NCBI RefSeq assembly: GCF_021606685.1 | Contig: NZ_WKCB01000047.1 | Location: 1-45,431 of the forward strand | Source: Pseudomonas syringae | GTDB lineage: Bacteria > Pseudomonadota > Gammaproteobacteria > Pseudomonadales > Pseudomonadaceae | DNA length: 45,431 nucleotides | Direction: 5' to 3' | Shown here: positions 16,862-25,417 of the stretch, piece after piece | How the letters are laid out: each line of letters opens with the position of its first letter | How positions within the stretch are numbered: position 1 is the first letter of the stretch | Made by a program: the position numbers and the translations under genes | The notes under the pieces: model-generated | What the model saw: the letters and a program-made list of their open reading frames with translations, nothing else | What the model was told of the DNA's origin: nothing | Databases searched by the model: none

Positions 16862-17836
16862 TCAGTCGGCAGTTGCCTGCGGACTCAACCACCCACGAAC
16901 CCGGCGATACAGATGCTCCTGCTCGGCAGCACTGTTGCCGGGCAGGGTCTTGAGCGACACCTGTTTATAGCCGTCATTTTTACCGCGCTTAGCGGCCTGG
17001 GCGCGCTCTTGTGCGTTTTTGCGATCCTGGGCAGCGTCCTGGTAGAACACGTCCGCCGTCGGCACCTTCAAGGTCGGTGCCAGTTGCTGCAGGTCCGGCT
17101 TGCGCGCCGCCGGTGTTTTGCCGGCGATCATGACGAATTTCTGCACCTGGGACGGTTGCTTCTCGCTCAAGTACCGCGCAGCCCACCAGGCACCGGTGCC
17201 GTGGCCGGCGAGCACCACGCTGCGGGCGCCCTGGGTCTGGGCGAAGGCCACGGCGGCATCGATGCGCGCGAAGATGCGCGAGGCGTCGGTTTTGTCTTGC
17301 TCGTCGGCACCGGGGACCACCGCCGGGTCGGTGCCTTCGGCTTCGGCGCTGGCGGCCTGCTCGATCGGGTTGTCGGCGGTGCTCGCCTCTTTGCTACTGG
17401 TATCAACGGTGGCCGCAGGCGCTTGCGCAACGCGCGGAGGCAGGGTGTCCACGCTGATGTCCGGCAGCGAGAGGCTGAGCGTGCCCCAATTGGCCGCCGG
17501 CAATTTGCTGCGCAACGGGCCGATTGCTTGCGGCCAGTCAGCATTTTCGCCGGCGCCCGGTACGATAATCACCACGCCTTCCGGCTCGGCGCTATTGGCC
17601 GGTTTCCACAAGGCGAGGAATGAATCGCTGCCAGCCTGCAACTGCTGCTGTTCCTGTTGCGGGATTTTGCGCTCCAGGGCGCTGGCCTCTTCCAGGCTAC
17701 GCTCAGGCAGGGGCTGGCGCTCGACGGGTTTTTCCTCGGCCGGCGCAGGCGCCTCTGCGGCTTGCACAGAAAAGGCACTGGTAAAGAGGAGTGACAGGCA
17801 CAATGCTGGCAGTGCCGAACGGTTTCGAAGTGGCAT
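16862..17836 (-). CDS. Exported DUF3530 protein (alpha/beta-hydrolase-like)
   Basis: The 324-residue protein has an N-terminal signal peptide (hydrophobic run 8-25, SVQA-A cleavage region), a Glu/Gln-rich segment (about 30-70) and an alpha/beta-hydrolase-like fold with a VVIIVPGAGENADWP strand-loop near residues 88-102. The elbow where hydrolases have G-x-S-x-G reads GHGTG at 211-215, so the nucleophilic Ser is replaced by Gly. I recall the same motif in related DUF3530 proteins, so this may be a non-catalytic or differently acting family. An Ala/Pro-rich insert occupies about 137-180. It is convergent with the DjlA-like gene and divergent from agtS. Function unknown. Confidence 0.82.
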   Translation of the reverse strand: MPLRNRSALPALCLSLLFTSAFSVQAAEAPAPAEEKPVERQPLPERSLEEASALERKIPQQEQQQLQAGSDSFLALWKPANSAEPEGVVIIVPGAGENADWPQAIGPLRSKLPAANWGTLSLSLPDISVDTLPPRVAQAPAATVDTSSKEASTADNPIEQAASAEAEGTDPAVVPGADEQDKTDASRIFARIDAAVAFAQTQGARSVVLAGHGTGAWWAARYLSEKQPSQVQKFVMIAGKTPAARKPDLQQLAPTLKVPTADVFYQDAAQDRKNAQERAQAAKRGKNDGYKQVSLKTLPGNSAAEQEHLYRRVRGWLSPQATAD

Positions 17837-17913
17837 CGTGAATTTCCGGCCAGAAGTGATTCCAGCAGCCTAATGGGTTGGTCAGTATTTGTCAGTGATG
17901 TGAGACGTGGATC

Positions 17914-19914
17914 ATGGGTTTTCGCTGTCTGCTGGTTATCGGCTGTTTGTGCTTTGCCTTGATGGCAAAGGCCGCCCCTGTGCCTGTTGCCCCACAGGCG
18001 CAGCTCACTGCGCAGCAGCGCGAATGGCTCGCCCGGCACCCGGAGCTGCGGGTGGGCCTGGTGTTGCAGGCGCCGTTCGCGCAATACGACCGGCGCTTGC
18101 AGCGCTTGTCCGGGGCCAATGTCGAGTTGATGCAGTGGCTGGCCAAGGCGCTGAATATCGACGTGTCCTGGCGCAATTTTCCCAATCAGGAACAGCTTGA
18201 AGCGGCCGTGCGCGAAGGCGAGGTGGACATCGCCCCCGGCCTGCAGCAGACCCCCGCCGGTTTGCGCCTGTGGTTATTCACTGACCCTTATATGCGCGTG
18301 CCCCAGCATATAGTTGGCATCCGCGACGGCGCCGGGACGGTGGAGCTGGAAAAACTCGATGACCAATCCCGCGTCGCCGTGCGCATGCCCAGTGCCGTGG
18401 CCGATTACCTGCGCAGCACTTACCCGGCGCTCAACCTGCAAGGCGTGCCCATGGAACGCCAGGCCCTGCAGTTGCTGGTCAGCCAGCAGGCGCGGTACGC
18501 GGTGGTGGATGAAGCGCAGTTGAGCCGCTTGTCCGGCGAGGCGGAGTTCGCTGGGCTGGCAGTGGTGGGCGATATCGGTTTGCCGCAGTTGCTGCGGGTG
18601 GCCACGCGCCGGGAATGGCCGGAGCTGGCCGGCATCATGGAAAGTGCCCTGCGCGCCATCCCCGCCCGCGACCTGGACCAACTGCACAGTCGCTGGCTGC
18701 AGCCCAAATACCCACGGCTATCGGAGTCCCCGGGCCTGTGGCAAAACCTCAGCCTGTTGCTGAGCCTGCTGTTGCTCGCCAGCCTGGCTGTTGTGTTCTG
18801 GCAGCGCCGCCAGCAGCGCGGGTTGGAGCATGACCTGCTGGCCGCCCGCGAAGAAAGCGCAGCGCGTGCCGCAGGGGCCGAGGCGTTGCGGCTGACGCAG
18901 TTTTCCATCGACCAAAGCACTGTCGGCATCCTCTGGGTCAACTGGGACAGCCATGTGCGCTACGCCAACCGCGCGGCTGAAAGCATGCTCGGCTATGGCC
19001 CCGGCGCGTTGATCGAGCGACCCCTGGTCGACCTCGACCCGAGCCTGGACATGGACCGCTGGCTCAACCTGTGGAAGCGCGCGCGCGCCAGCGAAGACGG
19101 CCCGCAGAATTTCGCCACCGATTGCCGCCGCGCCGATGGCAGCATCCTGCCAGCCAACGTGTCGCTGAGTTTTCTGCGCTTTGCCGAGGCTGAGTACCTG
19201 GTGGTCTACCTCAACGACGTCACCGAACTGCGTCGCACCCTGGCCGCCTTGCTGCAAAGTGAGGCGCAACTGCGCGAGCTGTCGGCCCACCTGGAAACCG
19301 TGCGCGAAGAAGAGAAAGCGCGCATCGCCCGCGAGGTCCACGACGAACTCGGGCAGATGCTCACCGTGCTCAAACTGGAAACCTCCATGTGCGAACTGGC
19401 TTACGCGCAGCTGGACCCTGGCCTGTACGAGCGTTTGAACAGCATGAAGCGCCTGATCGCCCAGCTGTTCCAGTTGGTGCGGGACGTGGCAACCGCGCTG
19501 CGCCCGCCGATTCTCGACGCCGGGATCGCCTCGGCCATCGAGTGGCAGGCGCGGCGTTTCGAAGCGCGCACGCAAATCCCCTGTCTGGTGCAGGTTCCGG
19601 ATAACCTGCCGGCCCTGAGTGACGCCAAGGCCATCGGCCTGTTCCGCATCCTGCAGGAAGCGCTGACCAATGTGATGCGCCATGCCCAGGCGCATACTGT
19701 CGAGCTGACCCTGGCGGTGGAAGGCACGGACCTGCGGCTGACTATCAGCGACGACGGGGTCGGCTTCGTCCAGCCCCAAGGCCGGCCGGTGTCGTTCGGC
19801 CTGGTGGGCATGCGCGAGCGGGTGCTGATCATGGGCGGGCAGTTGAGCGTGGACAGCGAGCTGGGCGAGGGCACCACCCTGAGTGTCACGGTGCCGCTGG
19901 ATGCAAAACGATAA
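17914..19914 (+). CDS. agtS: Sensor histidine kinase with periplasmic solute-binding domain (AgtS-like)
   Basis: The 666-residue kinase has a signal peptide (1-22), a periplasmic SBP_bac_3-type amino-acid-binding domain (about 30-265), one transmembrane helix (about 272-292), a PAS domain (about 328-440), a HisKA_3 dimerisation region with phospho-acceptor His476 in REVHDELGQ, and an HATPase domain with N-box Asn586 and DDGVGF. This NarL-type partner architecture fits the LuxR-family regulator directly downstream. By position before an amino-acid ABC transporter and rpe it corresponds to P. aeruginosa AgtS, reported to regulate uptake of 4-aminobutyrate and 5-aminovalerate. The symbol is by synteny and recall. 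Confidence 0.85.
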   Translation: MGFRCLLVIGCLCFALMAKAAPVPVAPQAQLTAQQREWLARHPELRVGLVLQAPFAQYDRRLQRLSGANVELMQWLAKALNIDVSWRNFPNQEQLEAAVREGEVDIAPGLQQTPAGLRLWLFTDPYMRVPQHIVGIRDGAGTVELEKLDDQSRVAVRMPSAVADYLRSTYPALNLQGVPMERQALQLLVSQQARYAVVDEAQLSRLSGEAEFAGLAVVGDIGLPQLLRVATRREWPELAGIMESALRAIPARDLDQLHSRWLQPKYPRLSESPGLWQNLSLLLSLLLLASLAVVFWQRRQQRGLEHDLLAAREESAARAAGAEALRLTQFSIDQSTVGILWVNWDSHVRYANRAAESMLGYGPGALIERPLVDLDPSLDMDRWLNLWKRARASEDGPQNFATDCRRADGSILPANVSLSFLRFAEAEYLVVYLNDVTELRRTLAALLQSEAQLRELSAHLETVREEEKARIAREVHDELGQMLTVLKLETSMCELAYAQLDPGLYERLNSMKRLIAQLFQLVRDVATALRPPILDAGIASAIEWQARRFEARTQIPCLVQVPDNLPALSDAKAIGLFRILQEALTNVMRHAQAHTVELTLAVEGTDLRLTISDDGVGFVQPQGRPVSFGLVGMRERVLIMGGQLSVDSELGEGTTLSVTVPLDAKR

Positions 19915-19926
19915 GAGGAAAGCCTT

Positions 19927-20556
19927 GTGATTCGCGTACTGGTAGCCGAAGACCACACCATTGTTCGAGAAGGCATCAAGCAATTGATCGGCCTGGCCAA
20001 AGACCTGCTGGTGGTGGGCGAGGCGAGCAATGGCGAGCAGTTGCTGGAAACACTGCGCCACGTGCCGTGCGAGGTGGTGTTGCTGGACATCTCGATGCCC
20101 GGCGTCAACGGCCTGGAAGCGATTGCGCGGATTCGCGCGTTGAGCAACCCGCCAGCGATCCTGGTGTTGTCGATGCACGACGAGGCCCAAATGGCCGCGC
20201 GTGCGTTGAAGGTGGGTGCCGCCGGTTATGCAACCAAGGACAGTGACCCGGCGCTGCTGCTCACGGCGATTCGCAAGGTGGCGGCCGGCGGGCGCTATAT
20301 CGACCCGGACCTGGCCGACCGCATGGTCTTCGAAGTCGGCCTTACCGATGCCCGCCCGTTGCATTCATTACTGTCCGAACGTGAATTTTCGGTATTCGAG
20401 CGCCTGGCCCAGGGTGCCAACGTCAATGACATCGCCCAGCAACTGGCGCTGAGCAGCAAGACCATCAGCACCCACAAGGCGCGGCTGATGCAAAAGCTCA
20501 ATATCACCTCGCTGGCGGAACTGGTGAAGTACGCCATGGAACACAAGCTTTTGTAG
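19927..20556 (+). CDS. agtR: LuxR/NarL-family response regulator (AgtR-like)
   Basis: The 209-residue regulator has a receiver domain (about 1-118) with acidic pocket ED at 8-9, phospho-acceptor Asp54 in LLDISMPG and the switch Lys near 105 in YATKDSD. A LuxR-type helix-turn-helix (about 142-205) contains SEREFSVFERLAQG and LSSKTISTHKARLMQKL. It starts with GTG at 19927 behind a good AGAGGAAAG site, 12 bases after agtS. It should be phosphorylated by AgtS and act on agtABCD downstream, where a perfect inverted repeat sits at 20646-20661. The symbol is by synteny. Confidence 0.88.
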   Translation: MIRVLVAEDHTIVREGIKQLIGLAKDLLVVGEASNGEQLLETLRHVPCEVVLLDISMPGVNGLEAIARIRALSNPPAILVLSMHDEAQMAARALKVGAAGYATKDSDPALLLTAIRKVAAGGRYIDPDLADRMVFEVGLTDARPLHSLLSEREFSVFERLAQGANVNDIAQQLALSSKTISTHKARLMQKLNITSLAELVKYAMEHKLL

Positions 20557-20645
20557 CGACATGCCTGTTTGCGACGCCCTCTGAGCGGCACTGCGCCGAT
20601 TCCCGGCGCGCGGCGCCCCGGCACTGTTCCATTCCCGCCATCCGT

Positions 20646-20661
20646 GTAGGGCGATCCCTAC
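20646..20661 (+). promoter_or_regulatory. Inverted repeat upstream of agtA, candidate AgtR operator
   Basis: GTAGGG-CGAT-CCCTAC is a perfect 6+4+6 palindrome, 110 bases before the agtA start and about 70-85 bases before a possible -10 box (TACGCT, 20730-20735). LuxR/NarL-type regulators often bind TAGGG/CCCTA-like half sites next to promoters, and the only such regulator here is the gene immediately upstream. The 214-bp gap also holds a GC-rich hairpin at 20698-20717 that could end agtR transcription. Confidence 0.5.
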
Positions 20662-20770
20662 CCCCAACCTTCCATCCGGCTGATGTGATTCTCTCCTGGC
20701 CCCCGATTTCCGGGGCCTCGCGCCTGGACTACGCTTGTGTCACAGCAGTCCAAAACACAAAGGTGCGGGT

Positions 20771-21883
20771 ATGAGCGAGGTGGATTCAAATGATGTGCTG
20801 GTCAGCTTTCGTGGCGTGCAGAAGAGCTACGACGGCGAGAACCTGATCGTCAAAGACCTCAACCTGGAGATTCGCAAGGGCGAGTTCCTGACCCTGCTCG
20901 GGCCGTCCGGTTCAGGCAAGACCACCAGCCTGATGATGCTCGCCGGTTTCGAAACGCCGACCGCCGGGGAAATCCAGCTGGCCGGGCGGTCGATCAACAA
21001 CGTGCCGCCGCACAAGCGTGACATCGGCATGGTGTTCCAGAACTACGCGTTGTTCCCGCACATGACCGTCGCCGAGAACCTGGCGTTCCCGCTGTCGGTG
21101 CGTGGTTTGAGCAAGACCGATATCAGCGAGCGGGTCAAACGCGTGCTGAGCATGGTCCAGCTCGACGCCTTCGCCCAGCGCTACCCGGCGCAACTCTCCG
21201 GCGGCCAGCAACAGCGCGTGGCCTTGGCCCGGGCGCTGGTGTTCGAGCCGCAACTGGTGCTGATGGACGAACCCCTGGGCGCCCTCGACAAACAACTGCG
21301 CGAACACATGCAGATGGAGATCAAGCACCTGCACCAGCGCCTCGGCGTGACCGTGGTGTACGTGACCCACGATCAGGGCGAAGCGCTGACCATGTCCGAC
21401 CGGGTGGCGGTGTTCCACCAGGGCGAGATCCAGCAGATCGCCGCGCCGCGCACCTTGTACGAAGAACCCAAAAATACCTTCGTCGCCAACTTCATCGGCG
21501 AAAACAACCGCCTCAATGGCCGCCTGCACAGCCACACCGGCGACCGCTGCGTGGTCGAGTTGGCGCGCGGTGAGAAGGTCGAGGCGTTGGCGGTGAACGT
21601 CGGCCAGGTCGGCGGCCCGGTGACGTTGTCGGTGCGCCCGGAACGCGTGAGCCTCAATGGTTCCAGCGAGAGTTGCGTCAACCGTTTCTCCGGGCGGGTC
21701 GCGGAATTCATCTACCTGGGCGACCACGTGCGTGTGCGCCTGGAAGTCTGCGGCAAGGCCGATTTTTTTGTGAAACAACCGATTGCCGAGCTGGACCCGG
21801 CCCTGGCGGTCGGCGACGTGGTACCGATTGGATGGCAAGTCGAGCACGTTCGCGCACTCGACCCACTTCTAGAGGCGAACTAA
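20771..21883 (+). CDS. agtA: ABC transporter ATP-binding protein (AgtA-like)
   Basis: The 370-residue ATPase energises the polyamine/amino-acid-type importer encoded by the next three genes. Walker A GPSGSGKTT (about residues 47-55), the signature LSGGQQQRVALARAL, Walker B LVLMDEPLGALD and the H-loop in VYVTHDQGEAL are complete, followed by a TOBE domain at the C-terminus. I chose ATG 20771 (MSEVDSNDVLV); the frame opens upstream at 20735 but nothing there looks coding. In P. aeruginosa the orthologous locus imports GABA and 5-aminovalerate; the substrate here is inferred from that. Confidence 0.88.
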   Translation: MSEVDSNDVLVSFRGVQKSYDGENLIVKDLNLEIRKGEFLTLLGPSGSGKTTSLMMLAGFETPTAGEIQLAGRSINNVPPHKRDIGMVFQNYALFPHMTVAENLAFPLSVRGLSKTDISERVKRVLSMVQLDAFAQRYPAQLSGGQQQRVALARALVFEPQLVLMDEPLGALDKQLREHMQMEIKHLHQRLGVTVVYVTHDQGEALTMSDRVAVFHQGEIQQIAAPRTLYEEPKNTFVANFIGENNRLNGRLHSHTGDRCVVELARGEKVEALAVNVGQVGGPVTLSVRPERVSLNGSSESCVNRFSGRVAEFIYLGDHVRVRLEVCGKADFFVKQPIAELDPALAVGDVVPIGWQVEHVRALDPLLEAN

Positions 21884-21927
21884 TCGCCCCCATGGCTTCA
21901 CCAACCCTGCACGTGGAGAGAACAACA

Positions 21928-22968
21928 ATGTTGAGTTCCTTGAAGTATTCCGTTCTGGCATTGAGCTTGATGGGCGCGACACAGGCCATGGCCGGCCCGG
22001 ACCTGACCGTCGTATCGTTTGGCGGCGCGAACAAGGCGGCCCAGGTCAAGGCCTTCTATGCACCGTGGGAAAGTGCGGGCAACGGCAAGATCGTCGCCGG
22101 CGAATACAACGGTGAGATGGCCAAGGTCAAAGCCATGGTCGACACCAAGAGCGTGTCCTGGGACCTGGTGGAGGTGGAGTCGCCAGAACTGTCCCGTGGC
22201 TGTGACGAAGACATGTTCGAGCCGCTGGACCCGAAACTGTTCGGCAACAGCGCCGATTACGTCAAAGGCGCCATCCAGCCATGCGGCGTGGGTTTCTTCG
22301 TGTGGTCGACGGTGCTGGCCTATAACGCCGACAAGCTGAGCAGCGCGCCGACCAGCTGGGCGGATTTCTGGGACACCAAGAAATTCCCGGGCAAGCGCGG
22401 CCTGCGTAAAGGCGCCAAGTACACCCTGGAATTCGCACTGATGGCTGACGGCGTGGCGCCGAAAGACGTGTACAAAGTGCTGGCCGGCAAAGACGGCCAG
22501 GACCGTGCGTTCAAGAAACTCGACGAACTCAAGCCGTCGATCCAGTGGTGGGAAGCCGGCGCACAACCGCCGCAGTACCTGGCCTCGGGTGACGTGGTAA
22601 TGAGCTCGGCCTACAACGGCCGCATCGCTGCCGTACAAAAAGAAAGCAACCTGAAAGTGGTGTGGAACGGCGGCATCTACGACTTCGACGCGTGGGCCAT
22701 TCCAAAAGGCCTGGCCAAGGACCGTGCCGAAGCGGCGAAGAAATTCATCGCCTTCTCGGTCGCACCGCAGCAGCAGAAGACCTACTCGGAAAACATCGCC
22801 TACGGCCCGGCCAACACCCAAGCCGTGCCGTTGCTGGCCAAGGATGTGCTCAAGGACATGCCGACCACCCCGGAAAACATCGCCAACCAGGTGCAGATCG
22901 ATGTGAGCTTCTGGGCGGATAACGGTGAGCAGCTGGAGCAGCGCTTCAATTCCTGGGCGGCCAAGTAA
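21928..22968 (+). CDS. agtB: ABC transporter periplasmic substrate-binding protein (AgtB-like)
   Basis: The 346-residue protein starts at ATG 21928 after a GTGGAGAG ribosome site. A signal peptide ends at about residue 22 (ATQAMA-G). The mature part is a PotD-like binding protein: TVVSFGGANKAAQ at the start, WDLVEVESPEL, and SSAYNGRIAAVQ near the hinge. It sits 44 bases after the ATPase gene. A REPIN follows before the permeases, as often found after binding-protein genes that need more mRNA than their permeases. Substrate inferred from synteny with agtABCD. Confidence 0.88.
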   Translation: MLSSLKYSVLALSLMGATQAMAGPDLTVVSFGGANKAAQVKAFYAPWESAGNGKIVAGEYNGEMAKVKAMVDTKSVSWDLVEVESPELSRGCDEDMFEPLDPKLFGNSADYVKGAIQPCGVGFFVWSTVLAYNADKLSSAPTSWADFWDTKKFPGKRGLRKGAKYTLEFALMADGVAPKDVYKVLAGKDGQDRAFKKLDELKPSIQWWEAGAQPPQYLASGDVVMSSAYNGRIAAVQKESNLKVVWNGGIYDFDAWAIPKGLAKDRAEAAKKFIAFSVAPQQQKTYSENIAYGPANTQAVPLLAKDVLKDMPTTPENIANQVQIDVSFWADNGEQLEQRFNSWAAK

Positions 22969-22990
22969 CTGATGCAACCCATGTAATCCC

Positions 22991-23094
22991 TGTGGGAGGG
23001 GGCTTGCCCCCGATTGCAGTGGTTCAGTTGATACATGTTTGACTGACCCACCGCCATCGGGGGCAAGTCGAATCGTCGCACCGCCCCTCCCACA
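22991..23094. repeat. REPIN with unequal arms, inside the agt operon
   Basis: The left arm is TGTGGGAGGGGGCTTGCCCCCGAT. The right arm begins ATCGGGGGCAAG but then reads TCGAATCGTCGCACCG before CCCTCCCACA, so 16 bases differ from the simple complement. I recall this longer arm as a REP variant in the P. fluorescens group. The element fills most of the 163-bp gap between the binding-protein and permease genes. Confidence 0.85.
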
Positions 23095-23131
23095 AGGGAC
23101 CTGCATTTATCTTCAAGATCCGGAGTCAGCC

Positions 23132-24379
23132 ATGGCCATCGCCGTTCCCTCGAACGAGGTCAACAGCCCCACCCTCAAGCAGCGCCTGGTGCGTGCCGAG
23201 CGGCTCAACCGCTGGAAGGCCCAGGCCTTGATTGCGCCGCTGGTGCTGTTTTTGCTGCTGGTGTTCCTGGTGCCTATCGTCGCGCTGCTGTTCAAGAGCG
23301 TCGGCAACCCGGAAGTGGTGGGCGGTCTGCCGCGCACCGTGGTGGCGGTCACGGCCTGGGACGGTCGTGGCCTGCCGGGCGAGCCGGTGTACCAGGCCCT
23401 CAGTGAGGACCTGGGCGAGGCGCGCAAAAACCAGACCCTGGGCGATTTGTCCAAGCGCTTGAACATGGAACTGGCGGGTTACCGCAGCCTGCTGACCAAA
23501 ACCGCGCGGGCGCTGCCGTTTACCGAAACGCCCGCCTCCTATAAAGAAGCGCTGGAAACCCTCGACGAACGCTGGGGCGACCCGGCGTACTGGCAGGCGA
23601 TCCGGCGCAATACTAGCAGCCTGACGCCGTTCTACCTGCTGGCGGCCGTCGATCACCGCATCGACGACCTCGGCGAAGTGGCCCCGGCCACGCCGGACCA
23701 GGCGATCTACCTGGACATTTTTGCCCGTACCTTCTGGATGGGCCTGGTGATCACCGCCATCTGCCTGGTGCTGGCGTATCCGCTGGCGTACCTGCTGGCC
23801 AACCTGCCGGCACGCAAAAGCAACCTGCTGATGATCCTCGTGCTGCTGCCTTTCTGGACCTCGATCCTGGTGCGGGTGGCCGCGTGGATCGTGTTGCTGC
23901 AGTCCGGTGGTTTGATCAACAGCGCCTTGATGGGCCTGGGGCTGATCGATACGCCGCTGGAGTTGGTGTTCAACCGCACCGGTGTGTACATCTCCATGGT
24001 GCATATCCTGCTGCCGTTCATGATTCTGCCGATCTACAGCGTGATGAAGGGTATCTCGCCCACTTATATGCGCGCGGCGATTTCCCTGGGTTGCCACCCG
24101 TTCGCGAGTTTCTGGCGCGTGTACTTCCCGCAGACTTACGCCGGTGTCGGCGCCGGCTGTTTGCTGGTGTTCATCCTGGCGATTGGTTACTACATCACCC
24201 CGGCACTGCTGGGCAGCCCGAACGACCAGATGGTCAGTTACTTCGTGGCGTTCTACACCAACACCAGCATCAACTGGGGCATGGCGACGGCGTTGGGCGG
24301 CTTGCTGCTGCTGGCGACCGTGGTGCTGTACCTGATCTACAACCGGCTGGTGGGCGCCAGCCGCCTGCGCCTGAGCTGA
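23132..24379 (+). CDS. agtC: ABC transporter permease with large periplasmic loop (AgtC-like)
   Basis: The 415-residue inner-membrane permease starts at ATG 23132, just after the REPIN. Transmembrane helix 1 lies at about 32-54; then a hydrophilic segment of about 145 residues (55-200) precedes the remaining five helices, so the first periplasmic loop is far longer than in the PotB-type core. The cytoplasmic EAA-like coupling loop (MRAAISLGCHPFASFWRVYFP) is near 325-350. It pairs with the next permease. The function of the extra loop is unknown; it may contact the binding protein. Confidence 0.88.
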   Translation: MAIAVPSNEVNSPTLKQRLVRAERLNRWKAQALIAPLVLFLLLVFLVPIVALLFKSVGNPEVVGGLPRTVVAVTAWDGRGLPGEPVYQALSEDLGEARKNQTLGDLSKRLNMELAGYRSLLTKTARALPFTETPASYKEALETLDERWGDPAYWQAIRRNTSSLTPFYLLAAVDHRIDDLGEVAPATPDQAIYLDIFARTFWMGLVITAICLVLAYPLAYLLANLPARKSNLLMILVLLPFWTSILVRVAAWIVLLQSGGLINSALMGLGLIDTPLELVFNRTGVYISMVHILLPFMILPIYSVMKGISPTYMRAAISLGCHPFASFWRVYFPQTYAGVGAGCLLVFILAIGYYITPALLGSPNDQMVSYFVAFYTNTSINWGMATALGGLLLLATVVLYLIYNRLVGASRLRLS

Positions 24380-24391
24380 GGAGACCTTGCG

Positions 24392-25216
24392 ATGCTGAGC
24401 CCTTATATGTCGCCCGTTGAGCGGGTGTGGTTCTACAGCTTGCGGATTCTCTGCGGGTTGATTCTGCTGTTCCTGATCTTGCCGGTGCTGGTGATCATTC
24501 CGCTGTCGTTCAACAGCGGCAGTTTCCTGGTGTACCCGCTGCAGGGCTTCTCGCTGCACTGGTATCAGGATTTCTTCGCCTCGGCCGAATGGATGCGTGC
24601 GCTCAAGAACAGCATCATCGTCGCCCCGGCGGCCACGGTGCTGGCCATGGTGTTTGGCACCCTGGCGGCCATCGGCCTGACCCGCGGCAATTTCCCCGGC
24701 AAGGCGCTGGTGATGGCCCTGGTGATTTCGCCGATGGTGGTGCCGGTGGTGATCATCGGCGTGGCCAGCTACCTGTTCTTTGCGCCGTTGGGCCTGGGCA
24801 ACAGCTTTTTCTCGCTGATCGTGGTGCATGCGGTGCTCGGCGTGCCGTTTGTGATCATCACGGTGTCGGCGACCTTGCAGGGGTTCAACCATAACCTGGT
24901 GCGGGCGGCGGCCAGCCTGGGGGCATCGCCGTTGACCGCGTTTCGCCGGGTGACCTTGCCGCTGATCGCACCGGGGGTAATTTCCGGGGCGTTGTTCGCC
25001 TTTGCCACCTCGTTTGATGAAGTGGTGGTGACGCTGTTCCTCGCCGGCCCCGAGCAAGCGACCCTGCCACGCCAGATGTTCAGCGGTATCCGCGAAAACC
25101 TCAGCCCGACAATTGCTGCAGCAGCGACCTTGCTGATTGCCTTCTCGGTGCTGCTGTTGCTGACCCTGGAATGGCTGCGTGGGCGCAGCGAGAAGCTGCG
25201 AACTGCGCAAGTCTAA
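24392..25216 (+). CDS. agtD: ABC transporter permease (AgtD-like)
   Basis: The 274-residue PotC-type permease has about six membrane helices and the EAA coupling loop LVRAAASLGASPLTAFRRVTLP near residues 170-190. It starts at ATG 24392 with GAGGAGACC just upstream, 12 bases after agtC, and ends the operon. A REPIN follows the stop. Together with the ATPase, binding protein and first permease it makes a complete importer. Confidence 0.88.
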   Translation: MLSPYMSPVERVWFYSLRILCGLILLFLILPVLVIIPLSFNSGSFLVYPLQGFSLHWYQDFFASAEWMRALKNSIIVAPAATVLAMVFGTLAAIGLTRGNFPGKALVMALVISPMVVPVVIIGVASYLFFAPLGLGNSFFSLIVVHAVLGVPFVIITVSATLQGFNHNLVRAAASLGASPLTAFRRVTLPLIAPGVISGALFAFATSFDEVVVTLFLAGPEQATLPRQMFSGIRENLSPTIAAAATLLIAFSVLLLLTLEWLRGRSEKLRTAQV

Positions 25217-25235
25217 AGCCCAACAGAGATCAAAA

Positions 25236-25324
25236 TGTGGGAGCGGGCTTGCTCGCGAATGCGGACTGTCAGTCAAACAATGAGCGGCTGACCCACCGCA
25301 TTCGCGAGCAAGCCCGCTCCCACA
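25236..25324. repeat. REPIN (GAGCGGGCTTGCTCGC type)
   Basis: TGTGGGAGCGGGCTTGCTC and its exact complement enclose a 35-base centre with CTGTCAGTC and GGCTGAC. It lies in the 201-bp gap between the last agt gene and the alcohol dehydrogenase gene and is the same family as the element at 16742. Confidence 0.9.
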
Positions 25325-25417
25325 TTGGTTCTGTGTCCATTCAGTGGGTGAATGCAAGACAACCAGCTTCAGTCAGCTACTCTTGTGCCAGCCCACCACC
25401 CATAAGAGGCCGCGCAC

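Noticed and set aside
20557..20770. A small gene between agtR and agtA
   Set aside because: The gap has no frame with a ribosome site and no coding-like composition; P. aeruginosa has an extra binding-protein gene at this place as I recall, but it is absent here.
23126..25357. A 743-codon minus-strand frame over the permease genes, rich in His, Gln and Arg
   Set aside because: Antisense shadow of agtC and agtD; composition is typical of the complement of membrane-helix codons, and it includes a REPIN.
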